Below, piece after piece: positions 44,101 to 52,468 of a DNA stretch of 64,000 nucleotides. Source of the stretch: a virus. The stretch is taken from positions 1 to 64,000 of the IMG/VR virus record IMGVR_UViG_3300044655_000639; one strand, given 5' to 3'. The notes under the pieces were generated by a model. The model was given only the letters and a program-made list of their open reading frames with translations. It was not told the DNA's origin and searched no databases. Each line of letters opens with the position of its first letter. The stretch's first letter is position 1. A program made the translations under genes and the position numbers.

Positions 44101-44970
44101 CCTTTGCAAGTATTAAAATCTACAAATAGTGGTGCTACTTGGACGCTACTTATTAGTGCTACGCACTACACGTTTTCAACTACTGGAAATTACATTGAAT
44201 TTATCACTGGGCATAGACCCCTTGTAGCAGACTTGATTATGGTGACGTATCAGACTAAGACACAGATGGCATTACCTTCTGTAAATAGTGAAGTGTTGGC
44301 GGTAGGTATGGTGTTAGGGACTAACTCTTTAAGCAGGGCTCATATCACAAGCTCATTAATAGGAAAAATACCAGTATTTAGCCAAGATTCAAGTCAATAC
44401 GCTCATCAGGTATCCAATTGGGTTACATCGCCCGTGTTAAGCGCAGCCAATGGGGTGATGCTAGGTGGTGGAAACACGGGATATAACCCGTTACACAATA
44501 TCGTAACTCTTCCATCTAATACGGCACCTGCCGCTAAAGTATTCCCATACCTAACACGCTCAAATGGTAAAGCCTACTTAAACTTAGTATTCAAAGAGAT
44601 GAAGTTCGGTAGTTTTGTAGCTCCTACTGTGGACACTGGAGCTTCTATCTCACACGTACAATATGCAACTTATCAAGTCAGTATTGCAGGGTGTCCGTTA
44701 GATGGCGAGATAGTGCAGTGGACAGCTACTACTGCTACGGCTGCTATCAACTGGGCTTTATACAATAAGAACGCAGATGGTTCACTCTATGTTATCTCTA
44801 GCGGTGCTGCTTATACAAACGCTAAGATGTTCGATGGCAACTCATGGGGTGATGATAGTAAGTTTAACATCGTAGATAACGTAAGCACCACTACAGACGA
44901 TAACGGTGCTACTGTATTAATAGGGCAAAAACGTATCGAACTACCATACTTTATAGGCGCAGGAGAGTAA
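41104..44970 (+). CDS. tail fibre / receptor-binding protein
   Basis: 1288 residues. The N terminus, QLRRGTTTEHATFTGAEAEV then VDTTKDTLVVHDG, is the attachment module of many phage fibres (Mtd-N-like). ETITGVKTF and ASVGLGNVANT follow as shaft repeats. From ~260 the protein changes into a long beta-rich adhesin-like part with a different codon style (near base 41,870). It would bind the host surface. Confidence 0.8.
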   Translation: MAKQLQLRRGTTTEHATFTGAEAEVTVDTTKDTLVVHDGVLAGGYPLAKDSTVVHLSGAETITGVKTFSAQPVGITKASVGLGNVANTAQVTAVTGTAPIVSSGGTTPAISMAAATASVNGYMTSTYASKLDGIATGAQVNVATDLTVTAGTTSGPTINSSTGSDVVIPSASGTNSGIVTTGAQTFAGAKTLTSPVLVTPSIGVATGTSFNSITALADTLPLNNGTAAIGTSTKVARQDHVHALQSYTTGVQDWRDTAMSKAQFNALAAERRANRAGSGFDSFGANYFADNIQGIRALSTNVNSFFLGSDVLNSAGNIKTVINGVQHKIYDGVSSYKDQIVSLPSAPTIYQFGTTLTAEQIASGCITHVDASNSGLITNGKFDNTDTSGWTPYLGASLSIVSNKLRVTATTTDANPRATEAIPTVIGKKYVIEAEQYKGTNASTYIAVSNTSSGTSPYAILNSTVDGRVTLEFTATATTSYIGVFTVGSIIGNYSEFDNIAVFPSDAISRSDLVFLESWHEDVSEKDFVYPLGNVQYLGTTGDSGTPVAGAFAGFGTYSLFGNWQASGALVGKGYVWSTLSDANKKAFLANPENNCYLDGDKVIQVRYRMRVVQGWGDSWENNCDVSGITRLAYASGNARVKPKGKQVSILNDLNSFSGDRTAWYVSYDHTDAKADIQTQIGAFQSTLGSTLLDSVASYEGKCYAMPIALVHRRNQGGYHPVYNSNGTLMANDTTVDARRYWHHSNAFKPTSISDCFLTGVGSSLIGFHSHSGTIASTYQGRHDGLFYDQIHEGDIIDLRNSSQKVEDYNRLLSREFNKSVAGTTRGAEGERGVTYSLDTTVSSVSFFAGTTNGLGTYIVIPTPVSFLTVDTYQEIVNGVAKYFAVINGIPYYLTRRDNGTTLYIQKILGEKTSFTGSISAGNSVQILVVTKTTRTKSNTITHTDIIGSPANYPTAWKQSGVSGTPLIVAEGGTSLLPTGTTGSDGLAVYKLSRKANATPLQVLKSTNSGATWTLLISATHYTFSTTGNYIEFITGHRPLVADLIMVTYQTKTQMALPSVNSEVLAVGMVLGTNSLSRAHITSSLIGKIPVFSQDSSQYAHQVSNWVTSPVLSAANGVMLGGGNTGYNPLHNIVTLPSNTAPAAKVFPYLTRSNGKAYLNLVFKEMKFGSFVAPTVDTGASISHVQYATYQVSIAGCPLDGEIVQWTATTATAAINWALYNKNADGSLYVISSGAAYTNAKMFDGNSWGDDSKFNIVDNVSTTTDDNGATVLIGQKRIELPYFIGAGE

Positions 44971-44971
44971 C

Positions 44972-45346
44972 ATGGATTTATTCAAAACAAACGGGCAACT
45001 AAAAGCTAGAGGGAAACTTCTAGCAGACTTGCAAGATGAGCGTACAGCGGCAGAGTATGAAATCTGGAAACAGACTAATGATGAAACATTCATGGAAGAT
45101 GTTATAGTTGGTCAAGATGAAGATGGCAACGACATTATAGAGTCACAGCAAGTCAATGTGTTTGAAGCTCCTATCGTAACTGAAGAGGAACTAGATGCTT
45201 ATCTAAAGACACGTTACCGTGAGATGAGACAAGCGGAATATCCTAGTCCAACAGATTATCTCGATGCTATCGTCAAGGGCGATACAGTAGCTCAAAAGGC
45301 TTATATTGACGCTTGTCTAGCAGTGAAAGTGAAGTATCCGAAATGA
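44972..45346 (+). CDS. fibre-associated small protein
   Basis: 124 residues. REMRQAEYPSPTDYLDAIVK and KAYIDACLAVKVKYPK resemble small proteins encoded right after fibre genes. AGGAG lies inside the fibre end. It shares the atypical codon style of the fibre C terminus. Confidence 0.6.
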   Translation: MDLFKTNGQLKARGKLLADLQDERTAAEYEIWKQTNDETFMEDVIVGQDEDGNDIIESQQVNVFEAPIVTEEELDAYLKTRYREMRQAEYPSPTDYLDAIVKGDTVAQKAYIDACLAVKVKYPK

Positions 45347-45657
45347 AGATGATTATAGCTCTATTAATAACGCTATCTTTGAGTGCTGAGACGTTCTTTG
45401 AGCAAGAGGATAAACAAAAGCACATCATAGGTTCTATGGCTATCGGTGGAGTTGCTACTGGATTGGCAAGACATTACGGTTCTAATAAGTTTGAGGCTAT
45501 TGCTATCGGTGTTGCTTCGGCTTTGTTAGTTGGTATCGCTAAAGAGGCTATTGATGGTAAAGGCTATGGCACTGAGGATGTAGGCGATGTGTATGCAGAT
45601 ACAATTGGAGCAGTTAGTGGTAGTTTATTATCTGCTCAATTCAATTGGAAGTTTTAA
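45343..45657 (+). CDS. YfiM-like (DUF2279) exported membrane protein
   Basis: The ATG at 45343 forms an ATGA overlap and gives a signal peptide MKMIIALLITLSLSAET; the upstream TTG frame has no site. DKQKHIIGSMAIGG, then GIAKEAIDGKGYGTEDVGDV, follows the YfiM/VanZ-like DK-x2-H layout. Found with lysis genes in related prophages. Role unproven. Confidence 0.6.
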   Translation: MKMIIALLITLSLSAETFFEQEDKQKHIIGSMAIGGVATGLARHYGSNKFEAIAIGVASALLVGIAKEAIDGKGYGTEDVGDVYADTIGAVSGSLLSAQFNWKF

Positions 45658-45661
45658 GTTT

Positions 45662-45733
45662 ATGACGTATTCTAAGTTGCTTATGAAGCTGCCTATAGTT
45701 CTTAGAAAATTTATTTATGGATGGTTTATGTAA
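45662..45733 (+). CDS. 23-residue basic hydrophobic micro-ORF
   Basis: MTYSKLLMKLPIVLRKFIYG ends with TAATG on the PAS gene, suggesting coupling. It may be a real leader peptide. Confidence 0.35.
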   Translation: MTYSKLLMKLPIVLRKFIYGWFM

Positions 45734-46410
45734 TGTTAGATTACCTAAGACGTTTGTGGGCGAGATACAATCCTTTCGACATCAAATGGTATATCCACGA
45801 TATGTCTGAGCCTCTCCACGAATTTAGAAAAGCACTCGAAGAGATACGGCATGGGAATAATGTCACTATCGCATTATTAGAAAATGAACTAGCGGAAAAA
45901 GAGTTTATCCTACAGCAATTTGCCGATGTCATCCCTGACATGGTATGGCTCAAAGAGTATGATGATGAAGGTAGTGGTGGTAAATATGTGTATGCTAATC
46001 GTGCTATACGTGACCAATTACTGTTATGCCCTAACCCAATAGGCTCTACGGATATAGAACTGGCATTGAGAGCTAAGGAAATCTATGGTGTTCATAATCA
46101 CACGTTTGGTGAGAAGTGCAGTAATAGTGATTTGGCTACTATCGAGAACGATAAGCTCGGTCATAAGTCAAGCAGGTTTTTGGAGTCGGGGCTAGTAAAG
46201 GGCAAGATGATGTATCTGGAAGTGCATAAATCTGTTGTACGTACTGACAAGGGAAAAATCATCGGAGTGTGTGGAAGTGGCAGGATTATCACTGATTATA
46301 TCGAAGCCGTTAAAGAGCTAGAGACTCTACAACAAGATGACATCAAGTGCTGTCTATCCATCAAGAAGCTAGTTGAAGTGTTTAAAAAATATGAATTCGA
46401 GGAGGAGTAA
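45733..46410 (+). CDS. PAS-domain protein in the lysis cassette
   Basis: 225 residues from the ATG coupled at 45733. A helix with AEKEFILQQFADVIPDMVWL leads into a PAS fold: KYVYANRAIRDQLL, a central part, and MYLEVHKSVVRTDKGKIIGV. No kinase or output domain follows; the C terminus is helical. PAS domains sense ligand, redox or oxygen state. Its place before the lysis genes suggests sensing linked to lysis timing, by inference. Confidence 0.72.
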   Translation: MLDYLRRLWARYNPFDIKWYIHDMSEPLHEFRKALEEIRHGNNVTIALLENELAEKEFILQQFADVIPDMVWLKEYDDEGSGGKYVYANRAIRDQLLLCPNPIGSTDIELALRAKEIYGVHNHTFGEKCSNSDLATIENDKLGHKSSRFLESGLVKGKMMYLEVHKSVVRTDKGKIIGVCGSGRIITDYIEAVKELETLQQDDIKCCLSIKKLVEVFKKYEFEEE

Positions 46411-46412
46411 GT

Positions 46413-46637
46413 ATGGCTGCTGAAACGTGGGAGGAGGTACGGTATCACGTCCTTGGACAACTTCCCGTCCTCAATAAAAAGATTGATAGTCTTGAGACAA
46501 AGCTAGGAGTCGTAGAGACTAAGTTCGAGTCAGGGATGGCGGTGATAACCACTAAGATGGGGATGATAACTTTTATATCATCATCAGTCGTATCTATCAT
46601 CGTAGGACTTGCAGTACATTTTTTGGGAGGTAAGTAA
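46413..46637 (+). CDS. XhlA-like coiled-coil membrane protein
   Basis: 74 residues. A coiled coil (LNKKIDSLETKLGVVETKFE) is followed by one C-terminal membrane helix (ITFISSSVVSIIVGLAVHFL). This is the layout of XhlA/haemolysin-type holin partners. GAGGAG precedes the start. Confidence 0.65.
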   Translation: MAAETWEEVRYHVLGQLPVLNKKIDSLETKLGVVETKFESGMAVITTKMGMITFISSSVVSIIVGLAVHFLGGK

Positions 46638-46762
46638 TGCACAAAGTAGACAAGCTCTCTAGGGAGTTGGCAAGACTGATACAAGAGAAGAAATACAAAG
46701 AGGCGAAAGCTATATACGAAGAACTAGGCGAAGTCCTAGAGACTTATCAATGGTGCTGTTAG
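46637..46762 (+). CDS. 41-residue small helical protein
   Basis: MHKVDKLSRELARLIQEKKY starts with TAATG on the upstream stop and ends 8 bases before the peptidase gene. Charged helix with terminal CC. Likely part of the lysis cassette. Confidence 0.6.
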   Translation: MHKVDKLSRELARLIQEKKYKEAKAIYEELGEVLETYQWCC

Positions 46763-46770
46763 GAGAATAG

Positions 46771-47223
46771 ATGATGCAAGGTTTTCATCCAAAGTTTACG
46801 TGGGAAGAGCTTATACGTACAAATCATAGTAGCTTACAAGCTCAAAATATCAAAGAGGCACTGAAGTATCAAAACGCTGGTAAGCGGTTATCAAAGCTGT
46901 TGGGAAGCATCAGAGAAGCGTATGGATTTCCTATCTCTATTACAAGTGGGTTTCGTTGTCCAGCTCTCAATAGGGCTGTTGGAAGTAAGGCTAAGACCTC
47001 ATCACATATGAGGTTTGAAGCTGCTGATTGTATTCCCGTTGGTAAAGATTTCAAGCACTTCTTTAATTGGCTCAATGAACATAGTATCGAGTTCCCTGAT
47101 TTACGCAAAGCAATCATCGAACATCATAAGGGGTTGGTGCATATTGAGGTGAAGATGGATGCTGAGGAGCCTCAAGTATTTTACACTACGAATGACAATG
47201 TGACGTTTAAGGCGGTGGCATGA
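46771..47223 (+). CDS. M15-family peptidase endolysin
   Basis: 150 residues. ITSGFRCPALNRAVGSK, SSHMRFEAADC (H and D zinc ligands) and LVHIEVK (third His) form the peptidase M15 / D,D-carboxypeptidase-like site. It would cut peptidoglycan stems or cross-links at lysis. No signal peptide, so it needs the holin. AGGAG precedes the start. Confidence 0.85.
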   Translation: MMQGFHPKFTWEELIRTNHSSLQAQNIKEALKYQNAGKRLSKLLGSIREAYGFPISITSGFRCPALNRAVGSKAKTSSHMRFEAADCIPVGKDFKHFFNWLNEHSIEFPDLRKAIIEHHKGLVHIEVKMDAEEPQVFYTTNDNVTFKAVA

Positions 47224-47441
47224 GTAAGTTACTAGAGCTTATTACAGACCCTAATGGGTCACTGTCCCATACGAAGATATGGAGCAATATTGGGATGGCT
47301 ACATTGACAGCTACGTTTATCATCGGGACATACAGTCATGGTATCACTCCTGAGCTGATTGTGGCGTATGGTGGAATTGTAGTGTTCGGGCGTGCAACAA
47401 GCAAGTACTTGGATACTAAATCAGTATCTACGGGGGAATAG
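47220..47441 (+). CDS. putative holin
   Basis: 73 residues with two hydrophobic segments (IGMATLTATFIIGTYS and LIVAYGGIVVFG). It overlaps the endolysin gene by ATGA, the usual holin partner position. Length and topology fit class II holins. Confidence 0.6.
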   Translation: MSKLLELITDPNGSLSHTKIWSNIGMATLTATFIIGTYSHGITPELIVAYGGIVVFGRATSKYLDTKSVSTGE

Positions 47442-47777
47442 ATGGTATGGATTACGTTTTTAAAGATGTACTGGAAATATGTTTTGGTTTTTGTGTGCTT
47501 CTCACTATTTTCTATCTCGCTAGTGGGGATGAGGATATCCAACACTGAGTTAAGAGCTGAGAGGGATATGTACTCTACAGCACTAGAGTTCCAGAATGCT
47601 TCACTACTAAAGCATAAGAAAGAATATGATGAGAAGTTATCTAAACTGCCTAAAGAGATTGAAAAGATTACTGTTAGGTATAAAGTTATTTATCAAGGTA
47701 TAGATGATTGGAAAGGAGATGATAATGCAACTGATTGTGAAAATGCTGATAACTACCTTCGTAGTTTTAACTATTAG
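47442..47777 (+). CDS. i-spanin (Rz-like)
   Basis: 111 residues: an N-terminal membrane anchor (WKYVLVFVCFSLFSISLVG) and a coiled-coil periplasmic part (LLKHKKEYDEKLSKLPKEIE). The o-spanin gene begins inside it in another frame, the classical Rz/Rz1 arrangement. It would fuse inner and outer membranes at lysis, so the host is Gram-negative. Confidence 0.8.
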   Translation: MVWITFLKMYWKYVLVFVCFSLFSISLVGMRISNTELRAERDMYSTALEFQNASLLKHKKEYDEKLSKLPKEIEKITVRYKVIYQGIDDWKGDDNATDCENADNYLRSFNY

Positions 47778-47961
47778 TGGATGTAGCCATAAGATACTAT
47801 ATGTGCCTAGTGAGTGTAATATCCCAGACTACTCAGAAGTGGTCTTAGATCTAACAGATAGAAATACAACTCTAGGAGAATCTAAGAGATGTACTATCAA
47901 CTACACAAAACAAAAAGAAGCTAATGAGAAGATGGTGAAAGCCATAAAGCTTTGTCAATAA
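47725..47961 (+). CDS. o-spanin lipoprotein (Rz1-like)
   Basis: 78 residues from ATG 47725, six bases after AAAGGAG; earlier in-frame ATGs are worse placed. Signal sequence MQLIVKMLITTFVVL with lipobox TISGC. Overlaps the i-spanin gene by 53 bases. Longer than lambda Rz1 and not Pro-rich. Confidence 0.8.
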   Translation: MQLIVKMLITTFVVLTISGCSHKILYVPSECNIPDYSEVVLDLTDRNTTLGESKRCTINYTKQKEANEKMVKAIKLCQ

Positions 47962-47974
47962 AGTAGATAGAATA

Positions 47975-48003
47975 GTGACAAATACCATAGATGATGGTAT
48001 AAT
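47975..48003 (+). promoter_or_regulatory. near-consensus sigma-70 promoter with hairpin
   Basis: GTGACA (5/6), a 17-base spacer, and TATAAT (6/6), 31 bases before the next gene. The spacer carries ATACCAT-AGATG-ATGGTAT, a 7-bp inverted repeat overlapping the -10 box. Confidence 0.7.
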
Positions 48004-48033
48004 AACAACAATATCAATCAATAAGGCAGAATA

Positions 48034-48237
48034 ATGACAACAACATCTGGAAAACTCGTAATAATTGACCTAGGTATGTCAACAGCACATTACCTATGGA
48101 ATGGTGCTACACTTGAAGGTGTGGTAAAAGTATTCGTCTATAAAGGAACGTCTTTGACTATCACAGTTAAAGACAAATCAGTAATCCCAGTAGCAGAGAT
48201 GAAACTCGCTGGTATCAAAGTAAAGGAAGTAAAATGA
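48034..48237 (+). CDS. 67-residue beta-rich protein
   Basis: Starts MTTTSGKLVIIDLGMSTAHY; beta strands with VVKVFVYKGTSLTITVKDK. First gene after the strong promoter and coupled by ATGA to the next. Probably a small fibre-associated protein. Confidence 0.6.
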   Translation: MTTTSGKLVIIDLGMSTAHYLWNGATLEGVVKVFVYKGTSLTITVKDKSVIPVAEMKLAGIKVKEVK

Positions 48238-48455
48238 GTCAATTTGTAATGATAGCACCTGAGGGATATTCTATGCTAGATAGGCACTATATCAACTCTA
48301 CAGAACTAAACACAGGGCTTTTTGTCAATGCACACATATACACTGTTATTGAAATCGCAACAGCATTGATGTTGGAGCGTGGTGATATGACACCTGAGCA
48401 AACACTAGCTGATATTCAGTTGGTAAATGATGAGATATGGGTTAAACTGGTATAA
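48234..48455 (+). CDS. 73-residue unknown protein
   Basis: Starts MSQFVMIAPEGYSMLDRHYI; ends with DIQLVNDEIWVKLV. Between a promoter-proximal small gene and a long fibre gene. No domain recognised. Confidence 0.6.
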   Translation: MSQFVMIAPEGYSMLDRHYINSTELNTGLFVNAHIYTVIEIATALMLERGDMTPEQTLADIQLVNDEIWVKLV

Positions 48456-48459
48456 CTAG

Positions 48460-51063
48460 ATGGCAACTTTTACAGTCACTACATCACAGAATATTGACCA
48501 AATAGCTGGTAAGAATGGTGGCGATGTCTACAATATAAATGGAGGTACATTAACTATTGATGGGCACAGCAGGTTTGATTTAAATGCCTCTAATGCTTCA
48601 GCTACAGCTGCTACTTCATTAGGTACTATTACTATATCAGCAACACTTGGTGGAACTCTAAATATCGATGCAAGGAATGTACGGCTGATTCCATTCAATA
48701 ATGGGACTGGAACTGTCCCTGCTGCTGGAACAATCATCTCACAAGGCGGAGCAAGTGGTAAGCTCATGTGTGTGTATGGAGCTACTCCATCGGTCACTGC
48801 TCCACTCGCAACAGGTGCAGCTATGGTTGCATCAAGTTGGCTATTGATAAAACAGTGGAATGGCGTAGAGTTTAGTGCTGGTGCTTTAACTGGAATTAGT
48901 GCAGATGCAACTCAAAATAGTGTTGTAGGATGGATAGAAATATTCGGTGATGATGCCTCAACAATCAATGCTAACCGTTTGGGTTCAGTCAACATAACGG
49001 GTGAATGGTATAGACTTGGAGCTACAACAGGTGTGGCAAACCAAACAATGCAAGTACCTAATAACGGCACACTAAAGCATATCGCTGGTGTATGGATTGA
49101 GAAGAACGCTGGAGCTAAAGACTATGAGTTTTACCTAAATGCTGGTATGCAAAACACAGTTGGGTCGGAAGAGTTTAGAGGTAAAGTGTGTTGGATAAGC
49201 AACACTGGATTGGTTCGGCTAGGACACAATGGAACAGCTAATATGGGGTATGTGCCTCCAGCAGGGCGTGAAGTTGTAATCCCAAATGTATTCTTGCAGT
49301 GTTGTTTGGCTACTGCTAGAAATGCAGAGGTTGTCCCTAATGCTACGATAGCTACACGATATGACTTCACTACAACTGGTGGAGGTGTTGTAAATATAGA
49401 TAAGGCACAGATGGCATGGTATCCCTCTTTTGTTCAGGCGTATTCAGTACAGTTAAGCAATATTCAGGTAATAGAGTCACTATACTGTTCAGAGCTTGCT
49501 TCTGAAGCCAATTGGATAAACATAGGGGTAGGACAAAAACCTACAACAAGTCTTAATGTATCCCCTTTGATATTAACCCTATGTTTTTCAGGGGGTACTA
49601 TAACAAATTATAAAGGGTCTAGGCTTAACCAAAGTGCGACAGGAATTTATACTGACACTCTGACGGATATCAGTGGGTTTGATTTTATCAATCATAGTAA
49701 TACACCATTGTCAACTAGAGGACACGCAACAACAGGGTCAATAAACGCTACAAGGGTAAACAACTGTAATTTTGTATCTCCTCAGATATTAGGGGGTAGA
49801 ATACTTTTGACTTCGTGTACTAACGTCAACTTATCCAATATCGCTTATTCGGATAATGTAAGCGGTACAACATTCACAACATACGCTTCTAGCGTTGTGG
49901 ATATTGCGTCAGGCTGTATCAATATCACTGTAGATGGTATCACTTTACCTGTTGCTAATAATCAGCCATACACACAGCTTGTAGGTATTCAAGCTGCTGG
50001 GTGTAGCAACATTAAAGTGCGTAACATAGGGACTCTATTATCACCTCTCAATCTCGGTAGCACCAATGCTTGTGGGTATGCTGTTACGCTAGCAGCAGGT
50101 GCAGCAGCAAATAACGTAAAAGTACAGAGAGTCTATGTAAGCAACACACGGACAGGTTTCTCATCGGGGGATAACTCCTCTAAAGATATTGTGTTTGAGA
50201 ACTGCTTAGGGGACTATGCTGATACAGCTACAGGGCTAACGTCTTACTCATCACTCAACGCTACCCATAGAGCTATTGGTAACAATTTTACCGCTGGTGC
50301 TGCTGCTTCCGTGTATGGCACACACTGGTTGGACGTTTTCAGTTCGGCAACCGCAGGAAGAGTTTTAGTGCTAATGAATGAGCCAAGCTCAACAACAGCA
50401 AGCCAAGCGATAGTTGCAAATGGTGCAAACTTCACCTCTGCTGGGGGTTTGTATATGCCTGTCATCGGTCACACTGCTACGTTTGAAATGCCATACTATG
50501 CACTAGGACATACAGGGTTTGCTAATAGTGCTTTGGTAATGTCGGGTGGTACAGCAACGAACTACGACTACAACTTTGCAATTGATAAGAATGACGGTGC
50601 CGGATGGCCTGCTATGACTACTGCTAACTACACTGCAACGACTCTAGGAACTGCACTCAATGCAATAGGTGCTTTGGATGCGAGCAAAGGGTTCAAGCTA
50701 CGATTGAAGATAACTACTATCACAACCAATACCACTGCTATAACCACAGTGTATCTTACGACAACATCAACGACTACAGCGCAAGGGTATCAATATCCGC
50801 TAGATACTATCGTAGCTACAATGACTGGTATGGTGACAGGTAGTGACATAGTGATTCTACCTCATGGTACAGAGACTGTTAGAGCCACAGCTGAAGACAT
50901 CTCTGGGACAACATATGCTTATACGTATGAAACTCCTGAGAGTGTGGATATACGTGTATACAAAGAAGGATACTTCCCATTCAGTATAGAAAACTATATG
51001 TTGGGTTCAACAAACGCATCAGTACTAATAACTCAAGTACCTGATGTTTCATATCTAGCTTAA
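48460..51063 (+). CDS. second long fibre / adhesin-like tail protein
   Basis: 867 residues, Thr/Asn/Gly-rich beta-helix-like sequence (NSVVGWIEIFGDDAS, NCNFVSPQILGGRI, NIKVRNIGTLL), typical of phage adhesins and tailspikes. The last ~90 residues (TVRATAEDISGTTYAYTYET) are a separate module and return to the phage's usual codons. No hydrolase motif was recognised. Confidence 0.7.
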   Translation: MATFTVTTSQNIDQIAGKNGGDVYNINGGTLTIDGHSRFDLNASNASATAATSLGTITISATLGGTLNIDARNVRLIPFNNGTGTVPAAGTIISQGGASGKLMCVYGATPSVTAPLATGAAMVASSWLLIKQWNGVEFSAGALTGISADATQNSVVGWIEIFGDDASTINANRLGSVNITGEWYRLGATTGVANQTMQVPNNGTLKHIAGVWIEKNAGAKDYEFYLNAGMQNTVGSEEFRGKVCWISNTGLVRLGHNGTANMGYVPPAGREVVIPNVFLQCCLATARNAEVVPNATIATRYDFTTTGGGVVNIDKAQMAWYPSFVQAYSVQLSNIQVIESLYCSELASEANWINIGVGQKPTTSLNVSPLILTLCFSGGTITNYKGSRLNQSATGIYTDTLTDISGFDFINHSNTPLSTRGHATTGSINATRVNNCNFVSPQILGGRILLTSCTNVNLSNIAYSDNVSGTTFTTYASSVVDIASGCINITVDGITLPVANNQPYTQLVGIQAAGCSNIKVRNIGTLLSPLNLGSTNACGYAVTLAAGAAANNVKVQRVYVSNTRTGFSSGDNSSKDIVFENCLGDYADTATGLTSYSSLNATHRAIGNNFTAGAAASVYGTHWLDVFSSATAGRVLVLMNEPSSTTASQAIVANGANFTSAGGLYMPVIGHTATFEMPYYALGHTGFANSALVMSGGTATNYDYNFAIDKNDGAGWPAMTTANYTATTLGTALNAIGALDASKGFKLRLKITTITTNTTAITTVYLTTTSTTTAQGYQYPLDTIVATMTGMVTGSDIVILPHGTETVRATAEDISGTTYAYTYETPESVDIRVYKEGYFPFSIENYMLGSTNASVLITQVPDVSYLA

Positions 51064-51072
51064 GGAGATAGC

Positions 51073-52425
51073 ATGGCAATGATAACTGATCCAGATAATC
51101 TGGTCGTAGGTACAAACCTAACATTCAATACAGGAGCAAGAACATTTGACTTTGTTGTAGCAGGTGGACTGGTAGCAAAGGATGGTGTAGATACTAATGC
51201 ACTATGGAGTAAGCTTGTAGATCTATGGTCTACTGCAACATACAAGCCATTTCCATTCCCTATGAACAAGATTGATAATCGTTCAGGACAGTATGTGTTT
51301 GGTAGAGATCCAGGTGGTAACTACAATGGATGGAAACCAGGAAGTGATGCAACTCGTCAGATGCTACGTAATGGTGGATGGTCAGAGTACAGTAATGCTG
51401 GTGTACTGAATAGGCAGTACTTCGGTGCAGTTCTCCAAGGTGGAGTATCTAGCGGTGCACAGATGTACTTCCAGAAAACAAGTGGCGGACCAGCTATCAA
51501 CTATACGTTTACAGACTTGCCTAATGAAGCGGTACAAGTGTTTGGAGATGCAAGTAATGGCAGCTTTGATAATCGTACATACTTCAAGTCATTTGTTAGG
51601 GAATATGGGTATACCTATGATGATGCTTCTCTAACAGATATTTCTGAGACAGCTACTGGAGCATACAAGCTTCCATTTGGTATTAACTCTAGTGCAGACT
51701 CTGATATTCAAGCTACCGATGGTGATGTGGCTACACTAGCTCCGTATACTGGTATCACAATCAAGTATGATACTGCTGTTACAAACGTAAGTATTGGGGC
51801 TGGTAGTTATCCATTCAAGAAGCATATCACTCCTAACGGTGCAACCATCAAGCAGATCTATACAAAGATGCAGTATCAACTACGTCAGAATAGTAATATC
51901 AATACTGGGGGTACAGGTGGTGTAGTGACTGGTAAGACTGCTGACCTAATCTGCTGGTTCGTAGGACCAACACTATATAGTAGAGCATTCTTTATACCAA
52001 GTCCTGCTGACCTCAATAGTGTAATCTTCATTGATGATAATGGAGTAGAGAGACAATTCCCATATGCATCAGCTGGGACACTGAACTTCAATGCTCCACT
52101 GACTGCAGGTGGTACAGGTGACTATACATTATATTACTCAACTACTCCAGGAGGTAATGACTATGGTGAAAGTACAGCAGTAGTAGTGAACGATAAAGAT
52201 GGAGTACCCATCACAGGAACAATCACTGGTGCAAGTATTGCATTTACCTTTGACTATTCTAATAATACTCAAGGTGGATATGCAGGGGGTACAAATAGGA
52301 ATGTGGTATTAGCATGGGGTAATCCAGGTTCAGCAAAACCAGGTATCAGTACTGGTACAATTACACAATCTAAAGGTATCAGTATTTCAGCAGTAGCAGA
52401 AAGTGATCCATCATACATTCAGTAA
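51073..52425 (+). CDS. tail/appendage structural protein
   Basis: 450 residues, starting MAMITDPDNLVVGTNLTFNT. The block ALWSKLVDLWSTATYKPFPF and VFGDASNGSFDNRTYFKSFV, with Gly/Thr-rich strands, resembles large phage tail appendage proteins. AAGGAG precedes the start. A specific role is not assigned. Confidence 0.6.
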   Translation: MAMITDPDNLVVGTNLTFNTGARTFDFVVAGGLVAKDGVDTNALWSKLVDLWSTATYKPFPFPMNKIDNRSGQYVFGRDPGGNYNGWKPGSDATRQMLRNGGWSEYSNAGVLNRQYFGAVLQGGVSSGAQMYFQKTSGGPAINYTFTDLPNEAVQVFGDASNGSFDNRTYFKSFVREYGYTYDDASLTDISETATGAYKLPFGINSSADSDIQATDGDVATLAPYTGITIKYDTAVTNVSIGAGSYPFKKHITPNGATIKQIYTKMQYQLRQNSNINTGGTGGVVTGKTADLICWFVGPTLYSRAFFIPSPADLNSVIFIDDNGVERQFPYASAGTLNFNAPLTAGGTGDYTLYYSTTPGGNDYGESTAVVVNDKDGVPITGTITGASIAFTFDYSNNTQGGYAGGTNRNVVLAWGNPGSAKPGISTGTITQSKGISISAVAESDPSYIQ

Positions 52426-52468
52426 ACTTTAAGGTTAAGTAGTGCATAATATTGGAAAAAGAGGTAAC

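Noticed and set aside
45313-45342. TTG start for the YfiM-like gene
   Set aside because: ATG 45343 has an ATGA overlap and gives a proper signal peptide at the N terminus.
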